From contig CAJNOP010000856.1 in assembly GCA_905250075.1 (NCBI GenBank), forward strand, positions 1 through 64,000: 64,000 bases of DNA, given 5' to 3'. The stretch is from Rotaria sp. Silwood1 (lineage: Eukaryota > Rotifera > Eurotatoria > Philodinida > Philodinidae). Each line of letters starts with the position of its first letter. The stretch's first letter is position 1. Both the position numbers and the translations under genes were made by a program. The notes below the pieces were generated by a model, which saw nothing but the letters and a program-made list of their open reading frames with translations, did not search any database and was not told the origin of the DNA. Positions 26,351 through 38,749 of this stretch are shown here, one piece after another.

Positions 26351-28149
26351 TCAACATAAAGATTCTATTCAAATATTTAGCGTGACTCAAATAATTCATA
26401 TAGATGAGCAGTACGTTCGGTGAAAAACTGCTATCCAAATAGTCAATACAATCCCTCTGTTCAAATATTGATTACATTACAGAAATATGCCATGCCTGAA
26501 AGTTTACTGAAGAAGAATCAAGAATAAGAATGAAATGAACAAGTAATTCATGCAAGTATCTACTTATGGATCTTAAAATGTGAATATAATATCTTTTGAT
26601 GGAGAATCTGAGGATATTTGAATATTTTAAATTAAACATTGATTCAATTAACTCAATAACTGTAAAGTAAATAGTATAGGTGCTGTTTCTAATAACGATG
26701 ACATAATGCATGCACAATGAGAACAAAGCATCTATTCGAATATTCAAAATAATTGGAAGTGGTCGTTCAATACTAATCGAGGGACAAAAGTAAACATTGT
26801 ACATGACAGCGTTTTAGATGAGGGTTTTGTAGTTGCTCTCTTGGTAGTGCCTAAATGAAAATGATTAGTTGTACTTGAATTAAAAATCTATTGTACTACA
26901 CAGTATCCTAGCAGTATGTTGGCAGATCGATTTCAGCCCGCTTTTGAACTTTTGTATAGGAAGACCTTATCATTTTCAAGATGCAATATAGACTAGGTTT
27001 AAAATATGAAAACAAACAGTTTGAATATATTCGGTTTTGCGCGCTAGTGAAAAATTTGATATTTGTTTAAAATAAACCCGTGTTTTGGCATCAAAAATCG
27101 GATTTTCAACTTTTGAGAAATAGTATGTTGAATTTCCTAATTAAGACTATTTTCAAAAAATGTTGAGTGGCATACCAGTTGATGCCGAATCTGTCTAGAC
27201 AAAAATAGTATAAAGAAAATCTTTTTCTTCTACTTTAAAATCCGTACAGCGGTCTACAAAACTGATTCTTGAAGTTTTTCATTTGAAAAAATACTTTCGA
27301 TAGAAAGTGAAGTTCTATCAGCAGCACGGAAGAAAAAGGGCTTGTTTATGCCATAGCGTAACGTGATGATAGAATCCTTCTAGAAGCTTGAGACTTCAAC
27401 CAAGAAAAGTCATTTTTATGGCATAAATACGGTCTGATAAATTACGTCCGATGGGGTTTGAAGAAACTTTCTAAATTTCAAACTTTTCAAAATCATTCAA
27501 AAACGTGTCAAAGATGTAACAATCTACAGAGAGAATCGACTCAAGATTTTTATTGGGTAATTTCCTAATGATGATATATATGTTTTGTCTACAGTTCGAA
27601 ATAAATATACTCTATGCCAATGATCATTTTGATGCAATCGGATTTGAAAAAAATATAACAGTATCAAGCACCCAAATCATCAACTTTCTAAACCAATGCC
27701 TCTATTACGTTTTTGCATACCAAATATATTCTGTCATTCATTCATATTAAAAGCTTGTTGCTTGTAATATGCAAGCACTCAACTTGTCATTTTCCTAAAT
27801 AATAATTTAATACAGCTTCAAAAACATCCAAGAATACTTTTCATTGAACAATATCCCGTAAATTATTAATCCTGTACAGATAGGTTATAGGTACCATTTT
27901 AGTAGTCGTATTCGAAGAAAAATAAAAATCTTTGTCAATATGAATCATTGAACTCTTTCGAGTGTAAGACAACAGTTACTCGCCTCTAATTTGATAGAGC
28001 ATCTTATAAATCTCAGAACGTAATTGATATTGGTTTAAAAAAATTAATCCTCTACGTTTTTAGATGTTGGTAGATACTAGCAAATTCAAAAACAATAAGT
28101 CATTAGAAAGTAGAAGTAGGCCATTCTTGAAAACTCAACCTAATTAAGT

Positions 28150-28510
28150 TAAGTAATTAAATGCTTTTACTTAACATTTAATATCAGGTTTAAGATTTTC
28201 TACTTCTCACTGATTTCACTTAAAATTTAGTTTGAGTGATTATGTTAGATAAATCCAATTTAATTTTGAGTTGTTGTTTATTTCAAATCGGATTCAACAT
28301 AGTGTTGTTCGGGCAAATCAGATATGCTTTTTTATATATGGTCCAAACAACATCATGTGGACTTTATATTAAGATAATAACAGACTCGAAATTAAATGAT
28401 GTTTGCCTAGCATAATAACTTAAACTTAATTTTAAGCAAGTTAAGTGTCAAGTAGAAAAACCTTAAAATTAATGTTACGTGTTAAATGAGAACACAGATC
28501 CATGCACAAA
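28150..28510. repeat. Long imperfect palindrome, centre ~28.33 kb
   Basis: The stretch 28189-28240 (with TTTAAGATTTTCTACTT and TTAAAATTTAG) pairs with the complement of 28420-28469. Pairing continues inward through TAAATCCAATTTAATTT against the complement of GAAATTAAATGATGTTTG. Arms are about 170 bp, roughly three-quarters matched by eye. Weaker matching may extend outward. Confidence 0.65.
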
Positions 28511-28963
28511 CAACCAGCTTTTCATTTTGATTGAAGAGATTTATCTCGTAGTTTCTGAGTCAGTCCTACCAACTAGTTTGATCTAATTGAATCTTTAGAA
28601 TTCTGCCCGACCTTTACTTATCCTAAGGTAACAACACTATAAGTTTCTAGATATTAGTCAAAAACTTATCTGCAGATCCAGAGGTTTCATCAAAGAACAA
28701 TAAAAACTGCATCCGTTCTTCAACTTTGTTGACTAATGTTGTCAATTGCAAGTTGATTTACTAATTGAATATTCATCTTTTTCATTAGCTTAAAATCTGC
28801 ATAAGCTTCTAACGGAAAAGTAGTGTTCATTCAATCAACATAACTGTTTGAACTTAAAAACACTTAAAACCTTCGAGAATGAGAGAAGTAGATCGAGAAA
28901 CTGTAATCATTTCATTTTTTCTCAGCTCCGCACGATTACACAAGCTTCGTTCCGTGACCTAAC

Positions 28964-28973
28964 NNNNNNNNNN
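28964..28973. other. Assembly gap (10 N)
   Basis: Ten consecutive N mark a scaffold join. Order and distance across it depend on the assembler. Confidence 0.99.
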
Positions 28974-29695
28974 AGTTCTTCCTGGGGTAACATCTAAATG
29001 AATATAGAGAGTTCTATTGACAAAATTCTGTCACAATTTAGAACTGATTTCAGTCATGATCATCACAAAAATGCATGAATAGGTTTTACCAAGAGTTTAG
29101 TTAATTTTTCTTCACGATCTATTCAAGATTTGTATATGTTTAGATCACAACACGAATTTCAATGTCACGGTTGAGTGAAATCTCAACAGAAATAAATGGA
29201 AAGATTTTTCAGATGTTTATTATATTCTTGTAGAAACTTGATATAAATCAGGAGACTACCCAAAATTGAGGGTGTGGAGTCTCAGCGACGGCGTGGATCT
29301 TCTATTCTCTCACACTCTTAGATGCTTATTGAACACTTCGGTATTTGAGTCTTTCTAATGTTCAAATGTTTAACTATTTTGTTTGAAAAGAAGTTTTTCA
29401 AAAAAAGAATGCCTTTGATTCCTACGCTGCTTTATTAAATTACACAGTTGTTTAGTAACAGGCTCGACACCTACTAAATAGTTTTTACTGAGTTTTCCTA
29501 GATTACATGAGTCATTAATGATGAGTTTGTCTCAATTTCAGACATCAGAAATTATCAAATTCACACATCACTTCTTCAAAGTTATATCTCAGTATGTGGA
29601 AATTGATGAGTGACAAAAATTCATCTGATACATTTATCTTCAAATAAGAATAATTCAATGATATAGCTTATTGAGCATATTAAACCATGAAAAAT

Positions 29696-32600
29696 CTACT
29701 TACCTTTAGGGATGCAAACATGACTCAAAACAAACCATGAGACAGACCCGCCTGTCACTGTAGCCGAGCAACCCTGCAGAGTATCGGCTGTTGGGGTATA
29801 AAGATAAGCATGCTTAGAATTTGGATTTGGATACGTTTGCGTAATCGGGCCCGCCTTCGCAAATATGCAAGTGATCGAAACGAAGTATGTTATTGAGCCC
29901 GGGAGGACGAAATGCCAACCATAAGGATCGCCGTTTGGAGATATTGGACAACTGCCAGTTCCAAACCCTGTACTTGTCGCACCAATATGACTCGACTTGA
30001 GGTTTAAAGTATAGGTTCCTAAAATTAAGATATTCTTGAAGTTTTTTCAATGACAAAAACTGAGAAAGTCATGAATAAAAGTAACAATATCAAAATGTTT
30101 CACACTTATGTCTAATCAGGATTTTTCTGAAACCTAACCCGTATAACTAACAATGGAGGAATTTTGTTAAGAAAATCTATTCTGAGAAAATAAAGTAATA
30201 TTACAGCTGCAATCTTCTGTGACAATTGAAATATTTTCAAACGTAGGACTTTAAAAGATCACTATTCTAGTCTTTGTCGGGATGTATCTGTCTATCATGG
30301 TGTTCTTTAGTTAGGGTGAATTAGTTTTTAGACATATCAAGGAACAATCTGTTTGAAGTCTCTTCAATCCTACAAGAACTTTTTGTTTCTCCCGAAACTT
30401 ACATCACATATGCATATCCTATTATCACCGTTAATGTATCTTTACTGTGGTTTTACTAAATTTTTGATTTACGACAAGGTGTCCACAGTAAAGTCAAATA
30501 AAGGTATTTATTTCGATATGATATTCTATGTATAAAGAGGTTCAATGATTCCTAGCCTGCACCAAAATTTTCACCCAAAACGAATGTCTGCTTTTTGACA
30601 CATTCAACTTTCAAAAACTGCCCGCTTATAATAAATACGTCACACAAATGAAGCTATCATAGGTATTAAATATCTCTAGGAAGAAACATCAATTTTTACT
30701 TGAAAATTTTACTACATGCTAAGAATCATGAGACCTCTTTATGAACCAAATACTGTACCGATATATCTTCATTTGACTCTGCTGTGGATACCTTGCCGTA
30801 AGTCAAAGATTTAGTAAAACGCCTCTAACTTCGGACAAGCAGTGTATGAGAAAGAATCCTGCTAAGGTTTTCTTAGTCTCACGGAGTCCTACTCATAGCC
30901 AAAATATGGAGTCGAACAGCGTTCGGCAGTCTTATATGTTTCCTCGTAAGACGAATTTCTTTTATGATTTTTCGTCTTATGTAATTTATCATGGTATCAG
31001 TCCTTAAAGTATGCAGCGACTTTCATCTCTTTAATTTTCTTTGTCGAAACAGATTAGTTTTTTTGTACTACGAGCCGAATAGTTGGAATTTCGCCCATAA
31101 TCTTCATTTTTTTCTTATCAATACTAAGATTTTCTGTAATATAAATATCATATTTGAAGTTAGCGTCGAGAAGTAAGCCAATCAAGAGATTAAAGGCTAT
31201 ATAAAGTTCAGACACATAATCGTCGATCAAGTTGTTGACGCTCATTTCGAATATGACATTCATATTACATGAAATTTTAGCTTTCATGAGAAAAATTGAG
31301 AATTTCTAGCAACAGTCCAACTATTTGACAGATAGCTCAGAAAAAAAAAATTTTTTTTCAACAAAGAAAAAGAAAGAGAAGAAAAACGATGCTTACTTTT
31401 ATGATTGTTAGCATGATGAATCGAACGAGATAATCTGTTTGACTGCATTGAGTAACTGAAAAAACTAGATAGGAGTAGAAGAATTAGTCATCAACAATCT
31501 AGAGTAAGAGTAATTAGTGCCCAATATTTATACAATATTTGAAGTAGAACTACTTTAATACTGTTTTCATACTCAGATTTTTATGCTGAGTCAGAAAAAA
31601 ATATTTTCAAAAGCTTTCAAGAAAAGACATCAACTTGAATTTCGAATTACGGGCTCTTTACCCAGACACAAAAAGCCTTATGGAAATAAAAGGTGAAAAG
31701 TAATCTAAAATTGCTGTCGTATCACCACTGCAATAATTAGAAAGCAGATATGGCTATTTGAGGAGTTGATGTGACTTGGATAAGGTAAGAAAAATAAAGA
31801 ATGACTCATAGTGGTATACCGATCGATTCGGTTCGATTTGTCCGTTTAGAACGGTAACGTTAATCATAAGAAAGAGTCCTATTGGTTTCTCAGCTAGTAT
31901 ACAAACTGATAACTTTCGCAGCACTTGATTGATGGATTTTTGTGAGTCAATGTCAGTCTAAATATTCTATATGATGCAAAAAAAAATGATATGCTTTTAT
32001 TGCTGAGTCTTTGCACAAAATGCGAAGAAATTGTTGAGCTCATAATTGGAAATTTGTCCACCGAAGCATTCATTAGTGGAAAAATTCACAGAAAAAAGAC
32101 TAGTTAGTTCATGAATAACTCTCTTTACTCAGAGAACAGTTTTGTTTCAATTCAATTTCAATTCAAAAGAGGCGATTATGCAAACAGTTTTGTCTAATCC
32201 ATGGCAGCTCAGGTTTTTCGAAATGCTAGGTGGTACGTCGAAAATGACATGCTATAATACTTCATAAATATCTTTTAAATGACAAAACTACGCTATCAAG
32301 ACATTTTGAATCCTTTGAAACATATGCACATCCTGATTTTTTGACTCAAAAAATTATCAGAAGTTAAAGCATTCAATATTCTTTAAATATTAGGCGCAGT
32401 TCGTTGATCAAACTATCTATTATAATGTTATTCCAAAGGAAAATTGTAGATAACTCGATTTCTTTGGTTTTTGTGACACATTTAAGTTTTCAAAAATAAT
32501 TAGCGAAAATGTTAGAACCAATGCATGCAAAAACTTATAAAACACAAAACTGTTTACCTCCTCCTCCTACAGTGCGTTGAGATCCACGTCGTAGTCGTAA

Positions 32601-33826
32601 TAAAGACTTTGATAATGAATGAATGCCTAAAACATAAAATGAATGATCGACATGGACAGCTGTTTTTCAGAGTATTTTTGCAAAAAAAAACTCGATTATT
32701 GTCTGAAAAATTCGCTCGATGATAATCAATATAAAAAATAAATTGGTTTTCAAAAATCATGAATCAAGAAGTAAGATTTAGGAGATTATTTATACTACGT
32801 GGAAGCTGTTGCTCTGTAAAAAAAGTCTGATGGATGGATTAAGTCGCATGACAGAAGATATTTATCATTTGCAGATCTTCCTGAACAAGCTCATCTCTCT
32901 CTCGTAGTAATTTTAGATCTATCCGAAGATTTATTAAACGACACTCTTTTTATCATAATTAACTGTGTGTGAAGAATAAAATGGAAAAAATGGCTTTGAA
33001 ACAATTGAAATTTCCTTTCAACAAGCTCAATACTTTCAACCACCGTAAATATAATCTTTTGGTGAAGGAGTCATAGTATGCTTTTCTTATCAGGATTCCT
33101 TTATTAGACATTTCTGTTAGCGGAAAACTGATTTCTTGCATTATGTCTTTCCTCTCATACTCTATCTGAATCTCTCATAATAAGGGCTCCACAAACAGCA
33201 TGATCTACTATTTTGGTGAAAGAGAGATTCGACAAACCTGAGCTATATTCCGTCATAGCTTTCCCATTGCAGTTTTTAAGAAGAGCAGATATCAATAATA
33301 ATATGCACACGATGAGAAGACCAAACAAGAGTAACCCAAAGATTGTTCCGGTGCCGAAGAACATCGATTTAGTACGTGTTTTCCTAAAATAAAAACATAG
33401 AAAAGGTGCATAATTCACTTTTGGATAATAGAAAACGAAAGCAGTATTAACGATGAGCTGATGAAGTATGATCTTTCAGTGAGAATAATTTTTCGACTGC
33501 TACTATGCTTATTTTATTGAATACTTCTCGAACTGTTCTAATATTATCGAAAAATCTTTAGCATAGGTCAAGAGATAATTAAAATAGTATTTATTGCATA
33601 GCTTGAGAGGTTCAGAAATTCAGTCGAAGTTACACTATTATGTAGATGGCTATGGCTAACTAAATGACTACTGCCCCGGTCGAGAAACGAATTCGCACTT
33701 GGAAATCTCTTCGTGTGATTAGTAGGCATTAGCACGTTAGTTATAATGTTGGTGAAAGAAACTTTGACAAACTTACAACTTGTCCATTATATCCATATCT
33801 TTTTCATATAATAATTCCATTGACAT
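29696..33826 (-). CDS. Type II membrane protein with GWHFVLPG ectodomain
   Basis: I assembled this gene from four minus-strand exons: 33777-33826 (start MSMELLYEKDMDIMDK, in-frame stop upstream), 33238-33383, 32558-32626 and 29696-30018. Phases fit at each join and the total is 588 nt, 195 residues. Exon 2 carries one strong membrane helix (FGLLLFGLLIVCILLLISAL, residues about 28-48) after basic residues, so the N-terminus should face the cytosol. Exon 3 is Ser/Arg/Gly-rich linker. The last exon (about 105 residues) is a compact beta-type domain with GDPYGWHFVLPG, TYFVSITCIF, KHAYLYTPTADTL and a terminal SHVC. From memory this resembles a domain of secreted bacterial proteins, but I cannot name it. 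The exon is clearly GC-richer than its surroundings. Intron 3 (2.5 kb) holds a palindrome. An alternative end uses the GTAAGT at 29698-29703 as a donor to an unseen exon. Confident of exons 1, 2 and 4; less of the full chain. Confidence 0.6.
31000..31400. repeat. Long imperfect palindrome, centre ~31.20 kb
   Basis: CGAATAGTTGG at 31076-31086 pairs with CCAACTATTTG at 31317-31327. Pairing continues inward (ATATAAATATCATATTTGAA against the complement of TTCGAATATGACATTCATAT). It continues outward (CTTTCATCTCTTTAATTTTC against the complement of GAAAAAGAAAGAGAAGAAAA). Total length is about 400 bp, inside intron 3 of the gene above. Open frames seen here are by-products. Confidence 0.7.
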
Positions 33827-34257
33827 TGCTTGCTATATTGATAATTCACAAATGTCACACACTTTGAAGTCAAAGTTGTTGGCTTGGTTTCTAAATAGAA
33901 GTAATAAATTTACATTTTAAAAAAATCATTAAATCCAAAAATAAATTTTTTATTAATTTGAATTTAGAATAAACTTAAATTTTTTTTACATAGAAGGGAA
34001 AATTGATTTTGAATTATATATACAGGGTGTCTGACAAGGAGCTCCTTATTGTAAATCCTTGATTACTCTCAAACAACAAAAGATATCGTAACGATTTTTT
34101 CACTGTATTGAAGCATGTGCCATGGTATTTTGTTGTAAATGAAATAAATCTATTGATCATTTGACTATTTAAGATCAAGTCCGAATTTCGTCTTGATGAT
34201 ATCCGGAAAAAACTCATTATTTTGAATAGTTTATTATTCTTATACTAGAACCCTGGC

Positions 34258-34360
34258 GTGGGTGTGGATGTGCGCATAGATGTTGAGTGTACATATGGGT
34301 GTGTAAGTGGAGTTGTGATATGTGTTTGGACAATGCAAAAATATTTATCCACACCCACCC
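34258..34360. repeat. GT-rich hairpin
   Basis: A perfect 12-bp inverted repeat, GTGGGTGTGGAT at 34259-34270 and ATCCACACCCAC at 34347-34358, encloses a GT-rich loop of about 75 bp. It is one of several similar GT/CA hairpins in the window. Confidence 0.55.
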
Positions 34361-34379
34361 ATCCCGAAGACCCGATAGA

Positions 34380-34985
34380 CCCATTGAAAAAGTTCATCCC
34401 AGCAAAGCTTGCCAATTGATGAATTTGTAGTATTATGTAGCACGTTTCGAATCCCATCAAATGCGGTATATATGTTTGCAGTTAGAATTAAAAGAAGCCA
34501 CAATAAATCGTATGGTTGCGAAAGAACAAACAAACATTTTCTTAGATAGCATTTCAGTTATACTTGTCTCACGAACGATAGAGAGTATATGTGAATATAA
34601 AGGATTTCTTTATAATAAAAGGTTTGGCTCCAAAACTATTCTGTTGATCTCATGCAATTTTTGCTCGCATAGATTACTCGTACTTTTACATCATCTGCGA
34701 CACTTTGATTCAAAAAGATTATTTTCTCAAAGCTAAATGTAAAATAGTTGATGTTGAAGAGCATCATCTACATAGATACAGTATTTAGTGTTTGTTGGAA
34801 ACGTGTAAATGAGATGATATCTAGGACAATGATTTTCCACCCTTTCGCAACCAAATGACTTATTGTTGCTTTTTTTAATTCTAACTGCAAACATACATCC
34901 CAATTTGATTGGATCCAAAGTTTGCTACATAAAACTACAAATCTACTAATGGGCAGGCAAGCTGCGCTGGGATAAACCTTTGTGG
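34380..34985. repeat. Long imperfect palindrome, centre ~34.68 kb
   Basis: TATATGTTTGCAGTTAGAAT and onward (34469-34524) pairs with the complement of 34842-34896, about 90% matched over 55 bp. Outward pairing continues through TTTGTAGTATTATGTAGC against the complement of GCTACATAAAACTACAAA. It reaches AAGTTCATCCCAGC against the complement of GCTGGGATAAACCTT near 34970. Weaker pairing continues inward. Confidence 0.75.
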
Positions 34986-35247
34986 AACTCACATATATTT
35001 TCGAAGAAAATAGTGAGTGTAAGTTTTAAAATCAAGGTTTCGCGGCTTCCCATCCCCTCCCCCCACTCATTACAGACCGTAGCAACTTCGCCAAAAAAAA
35101 TTTCTGTTCGAAATATAGAGATAAAAGACACAGCATTTTCTGATAATCCATTATCTTTGGAAAAGAACTATTATCCTTTGGGGAATTTAAATATTGGGTA
35201 TTTTGTGATTAGTAGAACGAAACCAAAGAAGATATGTGAGTTCCACA
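34981..35247. mobile_element. 267-bp element with perfect 16-bp terminal repeats
   Basis: TGTGGAACTCACATAT (34981-34996) is matched exactly by its complement at 35232-35247. The interior has a C-rich patch (CCCATCCCCTCCCCCCAC). No clear target duplication is seen beyond T residues. It abuts the right edge of the 34.68-kb palindrome, so it may be an insertion into, or an offshoot of, that structure. Confidence 0.55.
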
Positions 35248-36378
35248 TTTCAGTCCCAAAGGGGCTGCGCTAACAAGCTTTTTCGATGGCTTTATCACCT
35301 CTTTATATTGACACATAGTTCTAAAAGTTAGATTGGAAATTTTCAGGCCTATGAATAACATATTATTAAGTTGGCTTACTACTATTTAATGAAGATTTTC
35401 AATATAGTGATCAGGTCTTCGTTATTTCGACCAGATCTCTTGACGAATTCTTACAGAAGATAGCTGTGTCACTGGGCTTTTGCATAAGCAGTTGCACGAA
35501 AATCAATATATCGGCATGACCGAGATAATATTGTCACAATATAATGACAGTGTTGAACTGATAACTTTAAAGAATATCAACGGTTTGAAGGCAGCATGAT
35601 GCTCTCAATAGAAGTGCACTGACGGAAGCACATACTCAAAGTAGTAGCAGGAAATGATTGGCAACGATAGCATTCGAGAGTGGCTTTGCAGTAGTTAATC
35701 TCTACCGCTCACTTCGTGCAACAATTTGAAAAGTTTTCTTTACAAGAGAAACAATCGTGGCAATACACAAATAATACTATACAAAACTATTGATTCTGCT
35801 TGAGTACCTAATATCTGTTCGATACTCATGAGCATAAAGGCTTTCCGAAGATATTCCACTTTTGAAAGACATACACTTACTCGTTGAATTCAGGAGAAAT
35901 ATTGTATGTCCACCACCAGAATAATATCGCAACCTATCGAAGTTATTATATGAGTGAGAATATAGCACGATATTGACTATATATACATCAAGAAGTAACT
36001 TGTGATTTTGCGCCTACGCATATAAATGCATATTCACAAAACATGATTCATTAATCCTATACTGTGTTGGTTTCATACAAATATTACCGTCGTTTTGCTT
36101 GCGCTGTCTCTCGCCCTTGACATCGATTAATCAATAACAATGAAGAGTCGATTGAATATTCACTAAGAGGTGCACAATACCAAATAGTAGCGTATTTTGT
36201 TTTACCAATTGCACAGGACGGACAAAATATTCTGTTTTCACTATCTATCGTTGCTCTCTTCAACGCATAATCTGTATCAAATTCAAACTCAAACTATATT
36301 TTCACACATAAACAAGGCTAGTCAATTTCATCTACAACTGTATCGCTTTTTCAGTTCGATCTCCGGTTTTTAACACAG

Positions 36379-36490
36379 CCGCGGTAACCGTCATGATTCC
36401 AATAACAATCCGTTGCCTGTACTGATTTCACTTGCGGTCCTTAGCCTCGTGCTGCTTTCAATAAAGATCCTGGTATATGTTCAGGCATCG
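36379..36490 (+). pseudogene. Orphan transmembrane exon
   Basis: After a CAG acceptor there is an open, locally GC-rich block of 37 codons ending at a GTTTCT donor-like site. It reads as a polar head (GNRHDSNNNPLP) followed by a membrane helix (VLISLAVLSLVLLSIKILVY). This is the same design as the membrane exons of the two minus-strand genes in this block. No matching start exon or ectodomain exon was found nearby on this strand, so it is probably a relic of a third gene, or an exon of one I cannot complete. Confidence 0.4.
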
Positions 36491-38749
36491 GTTTCTGAAT
36501 ATCGAATGTGAGTGTGAGTGTGTGTGTAGATGTAGTGAAAACTCTAATTCACACGTTCATATGCATCGAGTTCTTATCTAAATCATCTATGTGCAAGACA
36601 TCACCAACTTTTCAATATTTTTCTAAGGAAATCAATTGATTGAGCATGAAATAATGGTACCATTTCGAATAACTTTGTGCAATGATCGAAATAAGATTTA
36701 ACATAATCTAAATAAATATTATTGGCATAATAATTGTTGTACGGCTTTTGATGTAGTTTGATGATCAGCAATTTTATTGTGTATGACAGTTATATTGCAA
36801 TTTCAGCTTTTAGAATATAAATGTGAGCCTTTGGTTGAAGGGATAGAATATTAAACTCTCATGTCGCTGTATATAACTCAGACAAAATAACATAGGCTTT
36901 ACGGACATAGCCTGTTACATAAAATGAGAGTTTATGTAAAAGATGACCTATCGTAAATGGTCTTTGTAATATTGAAATAAATTTCACTAATTTAATCATT
37001 ACAATAGTTTAGTTTGAAAGAGAATAAAACACTCTTAATTTACAGCCAAAGATAATTATTTATATAATGATAAAAAATGAGAAATAATTCAGAAGAAAAA
37101 ACTTAATAATAACAATAACAAAAACAAAAGAGAGCAAAAAAACCAAAGAAAGAACATCAAAGAGTATGAAGAAAACCAAGCTAGAATACTCTTTTATATA
37201 AGCATGAGATTTTATTTTCTAGACATCTTCCTTAATTTTTTTTCTTTCTGATTTCTTCTAGCTTAGTATCAGTCGAAATAAACCGATTAGCAAGAATGGT
37301 GCAATTAATGAATTAGTTTCCGTCAATATCTTTAACATAGTAATTACAATCTAAATTTTCTCAAGGACAAAAAAATACTCTTTTTTCGATTGTTTTTTTA
37401 GTCTCTCTTGTATGATTGCATACATACATTCGTATGTCTTTGTATAGGTAAGAGAGCTAAGTATATTTTTACACACATATTATATTGTATATACGTATTA
37501 TTTTGTTTTCTTTTGTAATTATTTATAAATGACAGGTTTTTCATGATATTGAGAGAGAATGCAAACAACAATCGGACGAAGAAAAATATCTTTTTTTGCT
37601 TGCTGATGTTTTAGAATTTAAGTATGTCTCAACGTGTCTTTTTGAAGGTCTTTCGTTATTTATCTATTATAGTTAATTGAATGTAAAATGTTAGCGGTGT
37701 GAAAATAAGACCAAATGTTCAATAAAAATAGATCGGTCAATTGAATTCGAAATTGCATTAACGATCATCTTGTTTCTATCACAATATCTTCGATAAAAAG
37801 AAAACAACTATGCTTTGAATCGATTATCAGGTTTTTGATGGAATTACGCTGATTCTCATTCAAAAACTTTGAAAGGTGTACAATAAGAATTCTAGAAGTT
37901 ACAATGGAAGTATTGTCAATTGTGTTTTCTTCTGCAACATTTGTTACTCAATAAAATATCATATTTTTTGAAAATATTGTCTTTTTAATCTCAGAAATCA
38001 CTGCTTCAAAAGAAAATATATCTGAGCTTTATCATTGTCCGTACACTAGCTCATAGTGCTTCTTTTCATACAACGAAGAGGCATAATATTCAGAATATAT
38101 CAACTGAAAGTTAAAATTAAAAACCATCTTTTTTTTGTCATCTGATGTCGTAAATATGCTATGCACATAAAAAAACAACGTGCTGTATCATCACATTTTT
38201 TCTTTCTCATTCTTTATTCAAACAGGTATTGTTAATGTGTTTTTGATTGATACAATTTGAATTATTCTTGACAGTTGCAATGATCATATGTCTCATTATC
38301 TACCATTTTAAATTGTAATCAACGAAAAAGAAAATAATGTGTGCTACACAAACAAACCATCTATCGATAAAAATAACACGCTTCTTTTGCATCAAACATT
38401 CTTATGCAAAAGGTTATCGAGATTGTTTTTTGGTATTTACTAAATTTTCTTCGGTATTTTACATTTTTTTTTCAATATAATGTGGTCTAAAAGTATAATA
38501 TTTTTCATCAGATTAATTGGAAGAATTAATTCTAACAGTGTGCTTTGAAGAACGTCTGTTGATAAATGTTTTAGAGTTGTCATCGTCATAAATAATTGTT
38601 CACACATAATTTTCCTCGACAAAAATGTCCTTGAACAATGATCCCTCGTATGACAAAGTGCTCAATCTCAGCTGCTGCTTTTCAGATATATTAGTAGTGA
38701 AACATGGACTGATGAAATAAAAAAAAAATGTCGGAAATGCAAAATCAAA

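Larger units (their letters stand above)
26351..29695. other. Gene-poor region with assembly gap
   Basis: No gene is supported. Open frames such as 26472-26804 (-) and 27553-27750 (+) have no domain or codon pattern that persuades me. The region contains one imperfect palindrome (28.15-28.51 kb) and a 10-N gap, both listed separately. The 700 bp after the gap lie downstream of a minus-strand gene and may include its 3' tail. Confidence 0.45.

Noticed and set aside
31054-31287. 77-codon minus-strand open frame
   Set aside because: It lies wholly within the 31.20-kb palindrome and has no domain or splice context.
31397-31455. Possible extra exon of the 29696-33826 gene (good CAG acceptor and GTAAGC donor)
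   Set aside because: Including it breaks the frame to the last exon, whereas skipping it joins exon 3 to exon 4 perfectly. The block also lies at the outer edge of an inverted repeat.
34245-34533. Minus-strand open frames near 34.3-34.5 kb
   Set aside because: They overlap a GT-rich hairpin and the arm of a palindrome; no conserved domain is visible.
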